Assembly (NCBI GenBank): GCA_944323035.1
Contig: CALUQY010000015.1
Location: 1 to 59,394, forward strand
Direction of reading: 5' to 3'
Origin: Candidatus Gastranaerophilales bacterium
GTDB lineage: Bacteria > Cyanobacteriota > Vampirovibrionia > Gastranaerophilales > Gastranaerophilaceae
Length of the DNA: 59,394 bases
Shown one piece after another: positions 17,752-26,767 of the stretch. The translations under genes were made by a program, and so were the position numbers. Every line of letters starts with the position of its first letter. The first letter of the stretch is position 1. The notes under the pieces were generated by a model. That model saw nothing but the letters and a program-made list of their open reading frames with translations, was not told the origin of the DNA and searched no databases.

Positions 17752-19126
17752 TGTAGTAGTTGTCGGCGGCGGAACCGCCGGTGTCGCTGCGGCGTATACT
17801 GCTGCGAAAAACGGTTTGAAAACTCTCCTTGTTGAAAAGAAAATTCATCTTGGCGGCTCGATAACCTCCGGTCTTGTTTTGCCGGTGATGAATTCCGGTA
17901 AATCAGATATTAACCGTGATTTTTTTGATAAATTGGCAGAAGAAATGGCAAAATATGGCGCTCAAATTGACTTTGAAGGTAATAAAGGCTGGTTTGATCC
18001 GGAGATATTAAAAATAGTTTTAGACAAACTCCTAACTTCAGTAGGTGTAGAAATTCGTTTTTTAACCTCCGTCTATAGTGTTGAATTTGATTTCCATAAA
18101 AATATTAAAAAGCTGTTTCTACAGCAAGAATTATTATCAGAATGTATCAATAAGTTATATTCAAATAATTCTGATTGTTTGAGAGATGTAGAACCTAAAA
18201 TGTTATTGGAATATCTCGACAAGATAGATAGCGATAATATATCTAAAGAGAATAAAAGATTATTGGAACCTATCGAAACGAGATATGTAATTGACGCAAC
18301 AGGAAATTGTGATGTCGGAAAAATTTGCGGATGTAATTTTATTGAAAATTTGGAAAATGAAACACAGCCTGTGACGCTTAGATTTATTATGAGCGGGATT
18401 GATATGGAAAAGTTTGCAGCCTTTTTGCGCGGTATTGATGCAGATAATGAAGTTTCGCCAATTGAGCGGATAGGTGAAGAAATACATCTTTCAACAGCAT
18501 ATACTTGGGATAAGGGCAGCCGGTGGGCATTAAAGCCTATTTTTGAAAAGGCGGTAGCGGCGGGTGATTTGACCGAAGAAGATAGCAACTATTTTCAGGT
18601 ATTTACGGTTGCCGGATGCAGAGGCGCGCTGGCTTTTAACTGCCCGAGAATAGTCAAAAACGTTGATATTACTGACATTACATCAGTTTCAAAGGCCTTA
18701 ATTGAGGCACGTGGAAGTATTTTCAGGCTTTCTCGCTTTTGTAAAAAGTACTTTCCGGGGTTTGAAAACGCTTATATATCAAATATTGCGGATGATTTGG
18801 GCATAAGGGTTTCACGCAGAATTAAAGGGAAATACATTTATACAGAGCGCGATATAATTGAGGGTAAACGCTTTGATAATCCGGTCTTAGAGGCAAATTA
18901 TCCGATAGATGTTCACAGCAGCGCAAAAGACGGGTCAACGCTGAAAAAAATAGGTTATTATCAGCTTCCTGTCGAAAGTCTTATGTCGGCGGATGTGAAT
19001 AATCTTTTTGTTGTCGGGCGTTGTATAAGTGCTGATTTTAAGGCTCAGGCGGCGTTAAGAGTTCAGATGTCCTGTTTTTCTATGGGAGAAGCTGTTGCTA
19101 AGTATATTTCAGCTCTCAGAGGATAA
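17744..19126 (+). CDS. FAD-dependent oxidoreductase
   Basis: The 460 residues start with a dinucleotide-binding motif, VVVGGGTAGVAAAYTAAKNG, then LLVEKKIHLGGSIT, and have a C-terminal FAD closing segment (NLFVVGRCISADFKAQAALR). This fits the FAD_oxidored family (PF12831), whose substrates are mostly unknown. It overlaps the MnmD-like gene by 8 bases, so the two are translated together. A joint role in tRNA wobble modification is possible but unproved. Its 3' end overlaps the convergent gene by 18 bases. Confidence 0.85.
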   Translation: MYDVVVVGGGTAGVAAAYTAAKNGLKTLLVEKKIHLGGSITSGLVLPVMNSGKSDINRDFFDKLAEEMAKYGAQIDFEGNKGWFDPEILKIVLDKLLTSVGVEIRFLTSVYSVEFDFHKNIKKLFLQQELLSECINKLYSNNSDCLRDVEPKMLLEYLDKIDSDNISKENKRLLEPIETRYVIDATGNCDVGKICGCNFIENLENETQPVTLRFIMSGIDMEKFAAFLRGIDADNEVSPIERIGEEIHLSTAYTWDKGSRWALKPIFEKAVAAGDLTEEDSNYFQVFTVAGCRGALAFNCPRIVKNVDITDITSVSKALIEARGSIFRLSRFCKKYFPGFENAYISNIADDLGIRVSRRIKGKYIYTERDIIEGKRFDNPVLEANYPIDVHSSAKDGSTLKKIGYYQLPVESLMSADVNNLFVVGRCISADFKAQAALRVQMSCFSMGEAVAKYISALRG

Positions 19127-20479
19127 TTTTTTTAATTTTGAACGCAGTATCTCTGCTGCGTTAAGCAGCGGGTCGATAGTCGGCGAATATGGCGGTGCGT
19201 AGGTCAGATCATTTTTACAAAATTCATCTACACTCATTTTACTCAAAAGCGCTGACGTCAGAGTATTAATCCGTTTATCGCCGTCACCGGCTCCAATGGC
19301 CTGTCCGCCTATTAATTGCCCGTTTTTCCGGTTAGCGATCAGTTTAAGGGTAATATTATTGACATCCGGCATATATCCGACCTTATCATTCTTTGTTACG
19401 GTTACGGAAATGGGTTCAATATCATGTAATCTGGCTGCCTTTTCAGTCAGTCCGGTCATAGAAATCGTTAAATCAAGACATCTTGTGACAGCCGAGCCTA
19501 GAACCCCGTTAAATTCATCAAATTCTCCGCTTACGTTTATTGCTGCGCATCTGCCTTCTTTATTTGCATTTGAACCCAGTGGCATCCATATAGGTGTATC
19601 ATTTATAATTAAATTAACTTCAACGCAATCACCGCAGGCGTATATATTTTTCAGGTTAGTCTGCATTTGTGAATTTACTTTGATAGCTTTAGTCAGACCA
19701 AGTTCAATACCGGCATCGTATGCAAGTTCAGAATTAGGTTTTACGCCGGTAGCTATAATAACCATATCTGTGTCAATTACCTGTCCGGAGTTTAATTTAA
19801 CAGATTTGACACCGCTATCATCGCCGCTAAATTCTATAACACTATCTCCCCTGATAATTTCAAAACGATTTTGATTTATTGATTCAAGCTGCTCATATAC
19901 CAGTGAACTCATATCAGGATCCAGCATTGGCATTATATGGTTTGAACTCTCTACAAGAGTCACATGCAGCCCGCGGACGACAAAAGCTTCCAGAAGTTCC
20001 ATGCCTATATAGCCTCCGCCGACTATCAGAACTTTTTTGGAAAGTAGAGCTTTAGCTCTTATATTTATGCCGTCCTCTATTTTTCTCAGCGTAAAAATAT
20101 TTGGCAAATCAATATTTTTAATCGGCGGAATAAAAGGTCGGGCACCGGTTGCAATGATTAATCTGTCGTAATTAACCAGTTCTACCTGATTGTCAGTCAG
20201 GTTATGAACCAGAATTTGCTGCGTTGCAGGAATAATTTTAATTACTTTGTGTAAAAGATTAATTTTTACATTCTGTGCTTCAAATTCTTCCGGTGAACGG
20301 ACGAGAAGCATTCTGTAGTCCTCAAAATTTCCCTCTATATAATACGGCAGTCCACAGGAGGAATACGAAATATGTGTATCCTCCGTGTAGACAATAATTT
20401 CATTATCTTTAGACATTCTTCTGGCTTTTGCAGCAGCTTTAGCGCCTGCGGCAACTGCACCGATAATAACAACTTTCAT
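19109..20479 (-). CDS. CoA-disulfide reductase / NADH oxidase family flavoprotein
   Basis: The 456 residues show FAD-binding GAVAAGAKAAAKARR, the redox cysteine in SYSSCGLPYY, NAD-binding IVGGGYIGMELLEA, and FAD-closing NIYACGDCVEV. The single active-site Cys is typical of CoA-disulfide reductase, NADH oxidase and peroxidase. The exact reaction cannot be decided from sequence alone; thiol or oxygen defence in an anaerobe is likely. It is a stand-alone gene in a convergent arrangement. Confidence 0.88.
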   Translation of the reverse strand: MKVVIIGAVAAGAKAAAKARRMSKDNEIIVYTEDTHISYSSCGLPYYIEGNFEDYRMLLVRSPEEFEAQNVKINLLHKVIKIIPATQQILVHNLTDNQVELVNYDRLIIATGARPFIPPIKNIDLPNIFTLRKIEDGINIRAKALLSKKVLIVGGGYIGMELLEAFVVRGLHVTLVESSNHIMPMLDPDMSSLVYEQLESINQNRFEIIRGDSVIEFSGDDSGVKSVKLNSGQVIDTDMVIIATGVKPNSELAYDAGIELGLTKAIKVNSQMQTNLKNIYACGDCVEVNLIINDTPIWMPLGSNANKEGRCAAINVSGEFDEFNGVLGSAVTRCLDLTISMTGLTEKAARLHDIEPISVTVTKNDKVGYMPDVNNITLKLIANRKNGQLIGGQAIGAGDGDKRINTLTSALLSKMSVDEFCKNDLTYAPPYSPTIDPLLNAAEILRSKLKKLSSES

Positions 20480-20538
20480 ACAACAAGGGTAAAAGATATT
20501 TATATGTCTTGCTATTGCCTTATCTGCGGTTCCGGGGA

Positions 20539-20679
20539 TTAATTTAATGTTGATTTAGATAAGAAAATTTGTTTCATAAGCAGACAGTAACAGTCATCTG
20601 TAGCATTCAAATCAGTATTTTTAACTAAATCCTGTACTTCTTGTTTAAAAACATTTTTTTCAAATTCATTGTAATTCAT
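20539..20679 (-). CDS. 46-residue acidic protein behind a sigma-28-type promoter
   Basis: ATG at 20679 is preceded by AGGAGATGTGAGT, a strong ribosome site. The product (MNYNEFEKNVFKQEV..., two Cys as CYC, ending KSTLN) is soluble, and I recognise no family. A sigma-28-type promoter lies 27 bases upstream of the start, inside the end of the upstream gene. The combination of promoter, ribosome site and intact frame supports a real gene. A small regulator or anti-sigma-like role is conceivable, but it does not resemble FlgM. Confidence 0.65.
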   Translation of the reverse strand: MNYNEFEKNVFKQEVQDLVKNTDLNATDDCYCLLMKQIFLSKSTLN

Positions 20680-20705
20680 ACTCACATCTCCTAATCACAT
20701 GTAAT

Positions 20706-20733
20706 TTGTCGGGAGCATGGAGTGAAAACTTTA
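20706..20733 (-). promoter_or_regulatory. Sigma-28-type promoter for the gene at 20679
   Basis: On the minus strand, TAAAGTTT (20733-20726), a 12-base spacer, CCCGACAA (20713-20706): 14 of 16 matches to the consensus. The -35 element overlaps the stop codon of the gene at 20731-22371. Confidence 0.6.
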
Positions 20734-22371
20734 ATCCTTTTTGGATTTTTTTATATTTTTTAACAATTTACAATAAATTTCATCAAACCCGGAGTGTATA
20801 CTTGATATAGCCTCTTTTGACGGGAGAAAAAATTGTACAATAAAAGAGGCAAGATCAACATTATTATCCGGTGCCATATACGGAAAAACTATGCAATTTA
20901 GTTCGGGGCCGTAATCACTGCTGAAGCCTTCATACCCGCGAGCAATTATCCCTGTCTGATCTTCAAAAAAATATTTATCTATTTTTAGTTGTCTTGCGCT
21001 CTTTTTGAAATTTTTCAGATTGGATTGTACGGTTAATATATCATCAATACTTTTTCTTTTAGCATTAAAGATAACATCTTTAACTGTTTCAATACTCTCA
21101 GTATTGGCTGAAAGCGGGCAAAATAAAATGTGATTGTTACTGTTAAGAAAGTAGGCTGATTTATCATAATGGGCAGCATTTGCAAGACTTGAGCCGCTGG
21201 CAGCAATATCATCTAAAATTATAAATGCTGACTCAGGCCGGTATTTATTCAGTGTTAAAAGATTATCTGTTTGCAAAATATTCTCCGGTGGAATATTATA
21301 CATTTTTGCAAACATATACGTGATAATGTTGTAACTTTTTGTTAATTTATTATCAATTGGCACAAATAAATAAGCTTGCTGCGGCGGAATTTGTTTTTTC
21401 TTAAGATAGCTGCTGATATGATTATGCATAATTTTTAGGCTGTCAATGAGCCGTTGTTTTGTGTAAACATCAAGTTCGCTTTCGTAGTAGTCCGCAATAT
21501 TGTTGCGCAAAATTTTATACTCTTTGTCGTTGTTTGTAAAATGTCTTGCAATAGTTTCAATTGTAATTTTAATATCATTTTTAGATTCGGGTGCAAACGG
21601 CGCCATTTGTTTTAGAATAGTTTTCCGTGTCGGCTGAGCTTTAATACTAAAGGTAACGGGTTCAGGATAACCTAAAAGTCTTGTGAGTGTAATAATATTG
21701 CCGTTTAGAGCTTGAAACAAATTCTCCTGAAAGCTTTTTTGAGGGGATTTTTCTTTGATAATCTGGAGTTTTTTAAGAAATTTTTGGGTTGCGGCTTCCA
21801 GTAAATTGTCATCATCAAACAGAGTTATGCCGTCATTAAAACCTTCAAGATTTATAAATTTTATGTTATTGAGATTTGGTCTGTTACGAAAATACATAAG
21901 TTCGCTCATCGTAACAATCTGACCTTCCTTAAGATGCTTATTCTCGGGGAAAAGCCTTTTTTTATGCTGAAAATAGTGAAAGTTGCGATTTATTGGGGTT
22001 GAATAATTGATGCTTCCGATATTATTTTCGCTCAACATTTCAGAGAATTTTGGCAGACAGGTGTAATTTGCCCACTGTGTAAGCCGCTGCATGACGGTTA
22101 AAACTTCTTCTTCACTAACCTGCGGAAAAGCTTTTAGTGTATTTTGAATAGCGTTTTCAAGCTTTCGGGGTGTAAATGAATGAAGCTGCCGTTGAATTTT
22201 TGAATATATTGACTCAACAAATTTTTCAAACTGTTGATTTTCAATTAATTGAACGACTTCAAATGTGTCAGATTTAAGAGGTTTTAACGGGCGACTTACT
22301 CCGAACTTGATGCATTTATTGCAATTTATTTGAGATAAATATATGGAACTTTTAATACTTTCAACTCTCAT
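20731..22371 (-). CDS. Uncharacterised protein with phosphoribosyltransferase-like motif
   Basis: The 546 residues have no signal peptide or membrane span. Around residues 370-400, AFIILDDIAASGSSLANA looks like the PRPP-binding loop of type I phosphoribosyltransferases (four hydrophobics, two acidic residues, then T/S-G-S), preceded by a PRTase-like beta-strand pattern. The N-terminal half is not recognised. Residues about 21-25 (IKFGV) resemble short motifs near the N-termini of the proteins at 47062 and 48191. It is probably a single gene. Function unknown; an enzymatic PRTase or a sensing pseudo-PRTase are both possible. Confidence 0.75.
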   Translation of the reverse strand: MRVESIKSSIYLSQINCNKCIKFGVSRPLKPLKSDTFEVVQLIENQQFEKFVESIYSKIQRQLHSFTPRKLENAIQNTLKAFPQVSEEEVLTVMQRLTQWANYTCLPKFSEMLSENNIGSINYSTPINRNFHYFQHKKRLFPENKHLKEGQIVTMSELMYFRNRPNLNNIKFINLEGFNDGITLFDDDNLLEAATQKFLKKLQIIKEKSPQKSFQENLFQALNGNIITLTRLLGYPEPVTFSIKAQPTRKTILKQMAPFAPESKNDIKITIETIARHFTNNDKEYKILRNNIADYYESELDVYTKQRLIDSLKIMHNHISSYLKKKQIPPQQAYLFVPIDNKLTKSYNIITYMFAKMYNIPPENILQTDNLLTLNKYRPESAFIILDDIAASGSSLANAAHYDKSAYFLNSNNHILFCPLSANTESIETVKDVIFNAKRKSIDDILTVQSNLKNFKKSARQLKIDKYFFEDQTGIIARGYEGFSSDYGPELNCIVFPYMAPDNNVDLASFIVQFFLPSKEAISSIHSGFDEIYCKLLKNIKKSKKD

Positions 22372-22439
22372 GTGGAGAATAAAACCGCTGAAACTAGATT
22401 TTTGCTATTTAATATTTCGTTACAGTTTGGTATTCTGTA

Positions 22440-22468
22440 GCAATATTTTATCTGTCGGACAGTTTATA
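22440..22468 (+). promoter_or_regulatory. Class 2 promoter-like motif for the gene at 22510
   Basis: GCAATATT (22440-22447), 14 bases, GTTTATA (22462-22468), ending 41 bases before the start codon. Confidence 0.45.
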
Positions 22469-22509
22469 TCAATATAGGGGAATTTAAGAATTCAAAGGGG
22501 ATATTTATT

Positions 22510-23979
22510 ATGTCACTTAAAATTAGCAAAATTGTTTCATTTTTTAAACGTAATAAATTGAAAAGTGCGGAAAAAATCGCTGCAGATTTAAAACCGCATA
22601 GAATGACCACTTCATATTATAATGCAGGTTCAGGAGTTACAACTTCCCAGCGTGAGTTTGATATTTTAACAAAACACGGAGATCCATATATTCATCTGAT
22701 TAAGAATGAATCACAGGTTTTGCCGGACGGAACCAGAATGACAAGAAGCCATGTTTGGGGAAAACCTGCCGAAGGCGGAGAATATCATTTTGGCTTTGGC
22801 GGTGATGCAATAGACAGAACAAAAACTATTAGTATAGAGCCGGATAATATTCTTGGCGGTAAAACAATTACAATTAATAAAAATTATAAAGATACATTCG
22901 GCGACAGAGGTCGTAATGAAACTTTAGTAAAAGTTTATGATAAAGACGGCATTTTGCAGCATAAAGAGCTTACAATTGACTATACAAACGGCAGTGGCTA
23001 CAGAGTAAGAGCAACGCAAGACCGTGAAGTTGGGAATTTAAATTCATCGGCCGCAGATATGCTGGAAGAACCTGTAAAACACTTAAACTACAAACATGAA
23101 TTATCAACAACACCGGGTCGTTGCTTAGATGAACAACATTTTTATACGCGCTCAAATCACGGTAATTTCTCAAGCGATGGTACAACTTACTCCCGTGCGT
23201 TAGCGGCAAAAGCTAATAATGAAAAAGCCGCAGCAGAAGCTGCTCAAGAGGCTCAAAAGGCTGCCAAACTGGCAGAAGAAAAAGCTGCTGCTGAACTGGC
23301 TGCCAATAGACCCCGGGTAAATGTCGGAAAAGTCTTGACGGGGTATGATATTGAAGATTTAAAAGTAGTTGAAAAAGTTCAGCCAAACGGCGGGGTTAAA
23401 AGATACTACTTTCTGCCTGAAACCGGAGCCGGTAAAAGACAACCGGTTATAACAACTTACGATCACGGTTCATTACATCAGGAATGGATTAGAAACGGTA
23501 GAGAAGATCTGATTTATATGAAACAGGTTGGCGATGGCACACCTTATCTTCTCGCTAAAAAGGGTAATATAACACAGGTGAAATACACTGAAGGTCATCA
23601 TCCGGATTATCTTGAATTTGCAGGCGGCAGAAAAGTTTACAGTCCTTATAGAGGAGGCAATGTAAGAGAACAATATTATGATGACGGTCTGAACACTGCA
23701 GTGATAAATCAATACGGTCGGGCGGAACGCGGAAGAGTTACTGTTAACAATTTCGACTATGACGCGGACTTAAAAATTTATGGTGAAGGTTCCGAATACT
23801 TAACTAAAAATAAACGGTATGCTATAGATAATGGTGATATTCTGCATTGGGATAATTACAGTCCCGCTGACCGTTCAAAATCTGCAAATGCCGCAAGAAG
23901 GCTAATTAAAGAGGTAGAAAACGAAGCTGACTTAAAACGGCTTGACCTTGAGGATTTATTCAAACCATTTGAAGCATAA
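22510..23979 (+). CDS. Uncharacterised protein with Ala-rich coiled coil
   Basis: The 489 residues have no signal peptide. Residues 1-225 and 275-489 are beta-rich and Tyr/Gly/Asp-rich with loose repeats of the type DG-x-x-x-x-x-Y. They are separated by an Ala/Glu/Lys helix (about 232-265). The later part (KRYYFLPETGAGKRQPVITTYDHG) recalls the loose beta repeats of the protein at 37247-37912, and both genes have class 2-like promoters. The ribosome site is AAAGGGGATATTTATT. A terminator follows directly. Function unknown. Confidence 0.75.
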   Translation: MSLKISKIVSFFKRNKLKSAEKIAADLKPHRMTTSYYNAGSGVTTSQREFDILTKHGDPYIHLIKNESQVLPDGTRMTRSHVWGKPAEGGEYHFGFGGDAIDRTKTISIEPDNILGGKTITINKNYKDTFGDRGRNETLVKVYDKDGILQHKELTIDYTNGSGYRVRATQDREVGNLNSSAADMLEEPVKHLNYKHELSTTPGRCLDEQHFYTRSNHGNFSSDGTTYSRALAAKANNEKAAAEAAQEAQKAAKLAEEKAAAELAANRPRVNVGKVLTGYDIEDLKVVEKVQPNGGVKRYYFLPETGAGKRQPVITTYDHGSLHQEWIRNGREDLIYMKQVGDGTPYLLAKKGNITQVKYTEGHHPDYLEFAGGRKVYSPYRGGNVREQYYDDGLNTAVINQYGRAERGRVTVNNFDYDADLKIYGEGSEYLTKNKRYAIDNGDILHWDNYSPADRSKSANAARRLIKEVENEADLKRLDLEDLFKPFEA

Positions 23980-23981
23980 CA

Positions 23982-24017
23982 AAAAACAGCTCTGAGATGT
24001 TTCTCAGAGCTGTTTTT
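23982..24017. terminator. Bidirectional terminator
   Basis: AAAAACAGCTCTGAGA paired with TCTCAGAGCTGTTTTT, with A and T runs on both sides. It serves the gene at 22510 (plus) and ppdK (minus). Confidence 0.92.
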
Positions 24018-24032
24018 ATTTAAGAAAGATTA

Positions 24033-26678
24033 TTATTTACCTTCAACAACCGCTTGCGCAGCAGCAAGGCTTGCCTGCGGAATTCTGAACGGTGAGCAGG
24101 ATACGTAATCCAGACCAATTCTGTGGCAGAATTTAACTGAATCAGGATCGCCGCCGTGTTCACCGCAAACGCCGCCCAGTAATTTAGGGTTAACTTTCTT
24201 ACCTTTTTCCATTGCCATTTCAACTAATTGGCCTACACCTTCTGTGTCTAATGTTTCAAACGGATTAGCAGGTAAGATTTTTTGTTCTACGTAGCGTTTG
24301 AGGAATTTACCTTCCGCATCGTCACGTGAGTAGCCGAAGGTCATCTGCGTAAGGTCGTTTGTACCGAAGGAGAAGAATTCAGCGTATTCTGCAACTTTAT
24401 CAGCTGTCAAAGCCGCACGTGGAATTTCTATCATTGTACCGAATTTGTATTCAACTTTAACGCCTTTTTCAAGCATTACAAGCTCGGCAACGCGTTCAAG
24501 AATTTCTTTTGCAACTTTAAGCTCGTTTACGTGTCCGATAAGAGGAATCATAACGTAAGGTTTTACGTTTAATCCTTCTTTTTTCAAGTCGCAAGCAGCT
24601 TCAAAGATTGCACGAACCTGCATTTCGTTGATTTCAGGATAAGTTAAGCCCAGACGGCAGCCTCTCAAGCCCATCATAGGGTTGGATTCCGAAAGATTTT
24701 CTACAACGTGAAGAAGTTCTTCTTTTTCTTTGTAATCTTTACCCAGAGCTTTCAGCGTTGCTACTTCTGCGATTAAATCCTCTTTAGAAGGCAGGAATTC
24801 GTGAAGCGGCGGGTCTAATAAGCGGACAGTCATAGGAAGTTCGCCAAGTGCCTTGAACATTGCATAGAAATCTGAATACTGCATTGGAAGAAGTTTGTCT
24901 AAAGCTTCTCTACGCGCTTCCGGAGTTCCTGCAATAATCATTTTTTGAACCCAAGGGAGTCTGTCCGGATCCATAAACATGTGTTCTGTACGGCAAAGTC
25001 CAACACCTTCTGCACCGAATTTTAATGCATTTTCAACGTCTTTCGGTGTATCAGCGTTTGCTTCAATCTTCATTGTTTTAATTTCATCTACCCAGTTGAA
25101 GAAAGTAGTGAAGTTATCATCAATTTGAGCTTCCGCAAGTTTAACAGCGCCTTCCATAACAACACCTGTGCCGCCGTCAAGTGATATAATATCATCTTTG
25201 CGGTAAACAGTTCCGTCAACACCGGTTAAAGTTCCGTTTTCAAGGTCAATTTTTAAATCTTCGCAGCCGGAAACGCAAGGTTTACCCATACCTTTAGCAA
25301 CAACTGCAGCGTGGGAAGTTGCACCGCCGCGAAGCGTCAAAACGCCTTGAGCGGCAGCCATGCCGTGAATATCATCAGGACATGTTTCAATACGTACAAG
25401 AATAACTTTTTCGCCGGCATTGCCGCGTTCAGCTGCTTCTTCCGTATCAAAAACAATTTTACCGACCGCAGCCCCCGGAGATGCATTTACACCTTTACCG
25501 ATAACGTGTGCTTCTGATGCTGCTTTTTTATCAAAGCAAGGAAGCAGGATTTGGTTTACGGTGTACGGGTCAACAAGCTGGATTGCTCTTTCTTTTGTGA
25601 TAATACCTTCATTGTGCATTTCAACTGCGATTCTGACCGCTGCAGCAGCAGTTCTTTTGCCGTTACGGGTTTGAAGAATCCATAACTTGCCGCGTTCAAT
25701 AGTAAATTCCATATCCTGAACATCTTTATAGCCGACTTCAAGTTTTTTGGCGATATCAACGTATTGTCTGTAAAGATCAGGCATTTCGGTTTCAAGCATT
25801 GCGATAGGTTTCGGAGTTCTGATACCTGCAACAACATCTTCACCCTGTGCGTTAGTCAAGTATTCACCGTAGAATTTATTTTCGCCGGTAGCAGGGTTAC
25901 GTGTGAAGGAAACACCAGTTGCACAGTCATCGCCCATGTTACCGAATACCATTGTTTGAACGTTAACCGCTGTACCGAAATTGTGGTCGATTTTGTTCAT
26001 ATTTCTGTAAGCAACGGCACGTGGAATATTCCATGAACGGAATACTGCTTCAATAGCTTCTTGCAGTTGAATATACGGATCTTGAGGAAATTCTTTTCCC
26101 GTAACTTCTTTAATGACCTTTTTGTAAACCGGAATTAATGATTTCCAGCCTTCTGCAGAAACTTGAGTATCTTCTTTAACCCCTTCGCGTTCTTTCACTT
26201 TTTCAACTTCGGATTCAAAGTATTTTTGTCTGTCCATTTCCCACGCAACGGAGCCGAACATAGTTAAAAATCTTCTATAAGAATCATAACAGAATCTAGG
26301 ATTGTTAGTTAATTTAACCATAGCTTCAACGGTTTCGTCGTTCAAACCGAGGTTAAGAATAGTTTCCATCATCCCCGGCATAGAAAGTCTTGCGCCTGAA
26401 CGAACGGAAACCAAAAGCGGATTAGTGGCATCGCCGAATTTTTTACCGGCTTGCTGTTCAACTTCTTTCAGGGCAGCTTTTACTTCATCCATTAACCCTT
26501 CCGGCATTTTGTTGCCGTGGTTAATATAGTCCATACATGTTTCTGTCGTAATTGTTAACCCTGGTGGCACCGGCAGACCTAAATTGGTCATTTCTGCCAA
26601 ATTTGCCCCTTTCCCGCCGAGAAGGTTTCTCATGTTAGCGTTACCTTCGCGGAAAAGCCAAACTCTTTTTTCTGTCAT
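24033..26678 (-). CDS. ppdK: Pyruvate, phosphate dikinase
   Basis: 881 residues, full length. It interconverts pyruvate, ATP and Pi with PEP, AMP and PPi. It has an N-terminal ATP-grasp domain (GGKGANLAEMTNLGLPVPPG), the phosphohistidine in GGATSHAAVVAKGMGKPCV, and a C-terminal PEP-binding barrel ending VCGEHGGDP. In anaerobes it often works in glycolysis with PPi, which suits a fermentative gut lifestyle. The leader has an extended -10 (TGGTATACT), so expression is by the ordinary promoter type. Confidence 0.98.
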   Translation of the reverse strand: MTEKRVWLFREGNANMRNLLGGKGANLAEMTNLGLPVPPGLTITTETCMDYINHGNKMPEGLMDEVKAALKEVEQQAGKKFGDATNPLLVSVRSGARLSMPGMMETILNLGLNDETVEAMVKLTNNPRFCYDSYRRFLTMFGSVAWEMDRQKYFESEVEKVKEREGVKEDTQVSAEGWKSLIPVYKKVIKEVTGKEFPQDPYIQLQEAIEAVFRSWNIPRAVAYRNMNKIDHNFGTAVNVQTMVFGNMGDDCATGVSFTRNPATGENKFYGEYLTNAQGEDVVAGIRTPKPIAMLETEMPDLYRQYVDIAKKLEVGYKDVQDMEFTIERGKLWILQTRNGKRTAAAAVRIAVEMHNEGIITKERAIQLVDPYTVNQILLPCFDKKAASEAHVIGKGVNASPGAAVGKIVFDTEEAAERGNAGEKVILVRIETCPDDIHGMAAAQGVLTLRGGATSHAAVVAKGMGKPCVSGCEDLKIDLENGTLTGVDGTVYRKDDIISLDGGTGVVMEGAVKLAEAQIDDNFTTFFNWVDEIKTMKIEANADTPKDVENALKFGAEGVGLCRTEHMFMDPDRLPWVQKMIIAGTPEARREALDKLLPMQYSDFYAMFKALGELPMTVRLLDPPLHEFLPSKEDLIAEVATLKALGKDYKEKEELLHVVENLSESNPMMGLRGCRLGLTYPEINEMQVRAIFEAACDLKKEGLNVKPYVMIPLIGHVNELKVAKEILERVAELVMLEKGVKVEYKFGTMIEIPRAALTADKVAEYAEFFSFGTNDLTQMTFGYSRDDAEGKFLKRYVEQKILPANPFETLDTEGVGQLVEMAMEKGKKVNPKLLGGVCGEHGGDPDSVKFCHRIGLDYVSCSPFRIPQASLAAAQAVVEGK

Positions 26679-26767
26679 AATTCTTTCTCCTTAATTTAAA
26701 ATAATGTTAACACTAACTGCCCGCTAGTATACCACAAACATACGAATTATGACAGTAATAAAATTTT

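Noticed and set aside
20539-20679. FlgM-type anti-sigma-28 factor as identity of the 46-residue protein
   Set aside because: Length and sequence do not match the FlgM pattern; only the promoter type suggests a link.
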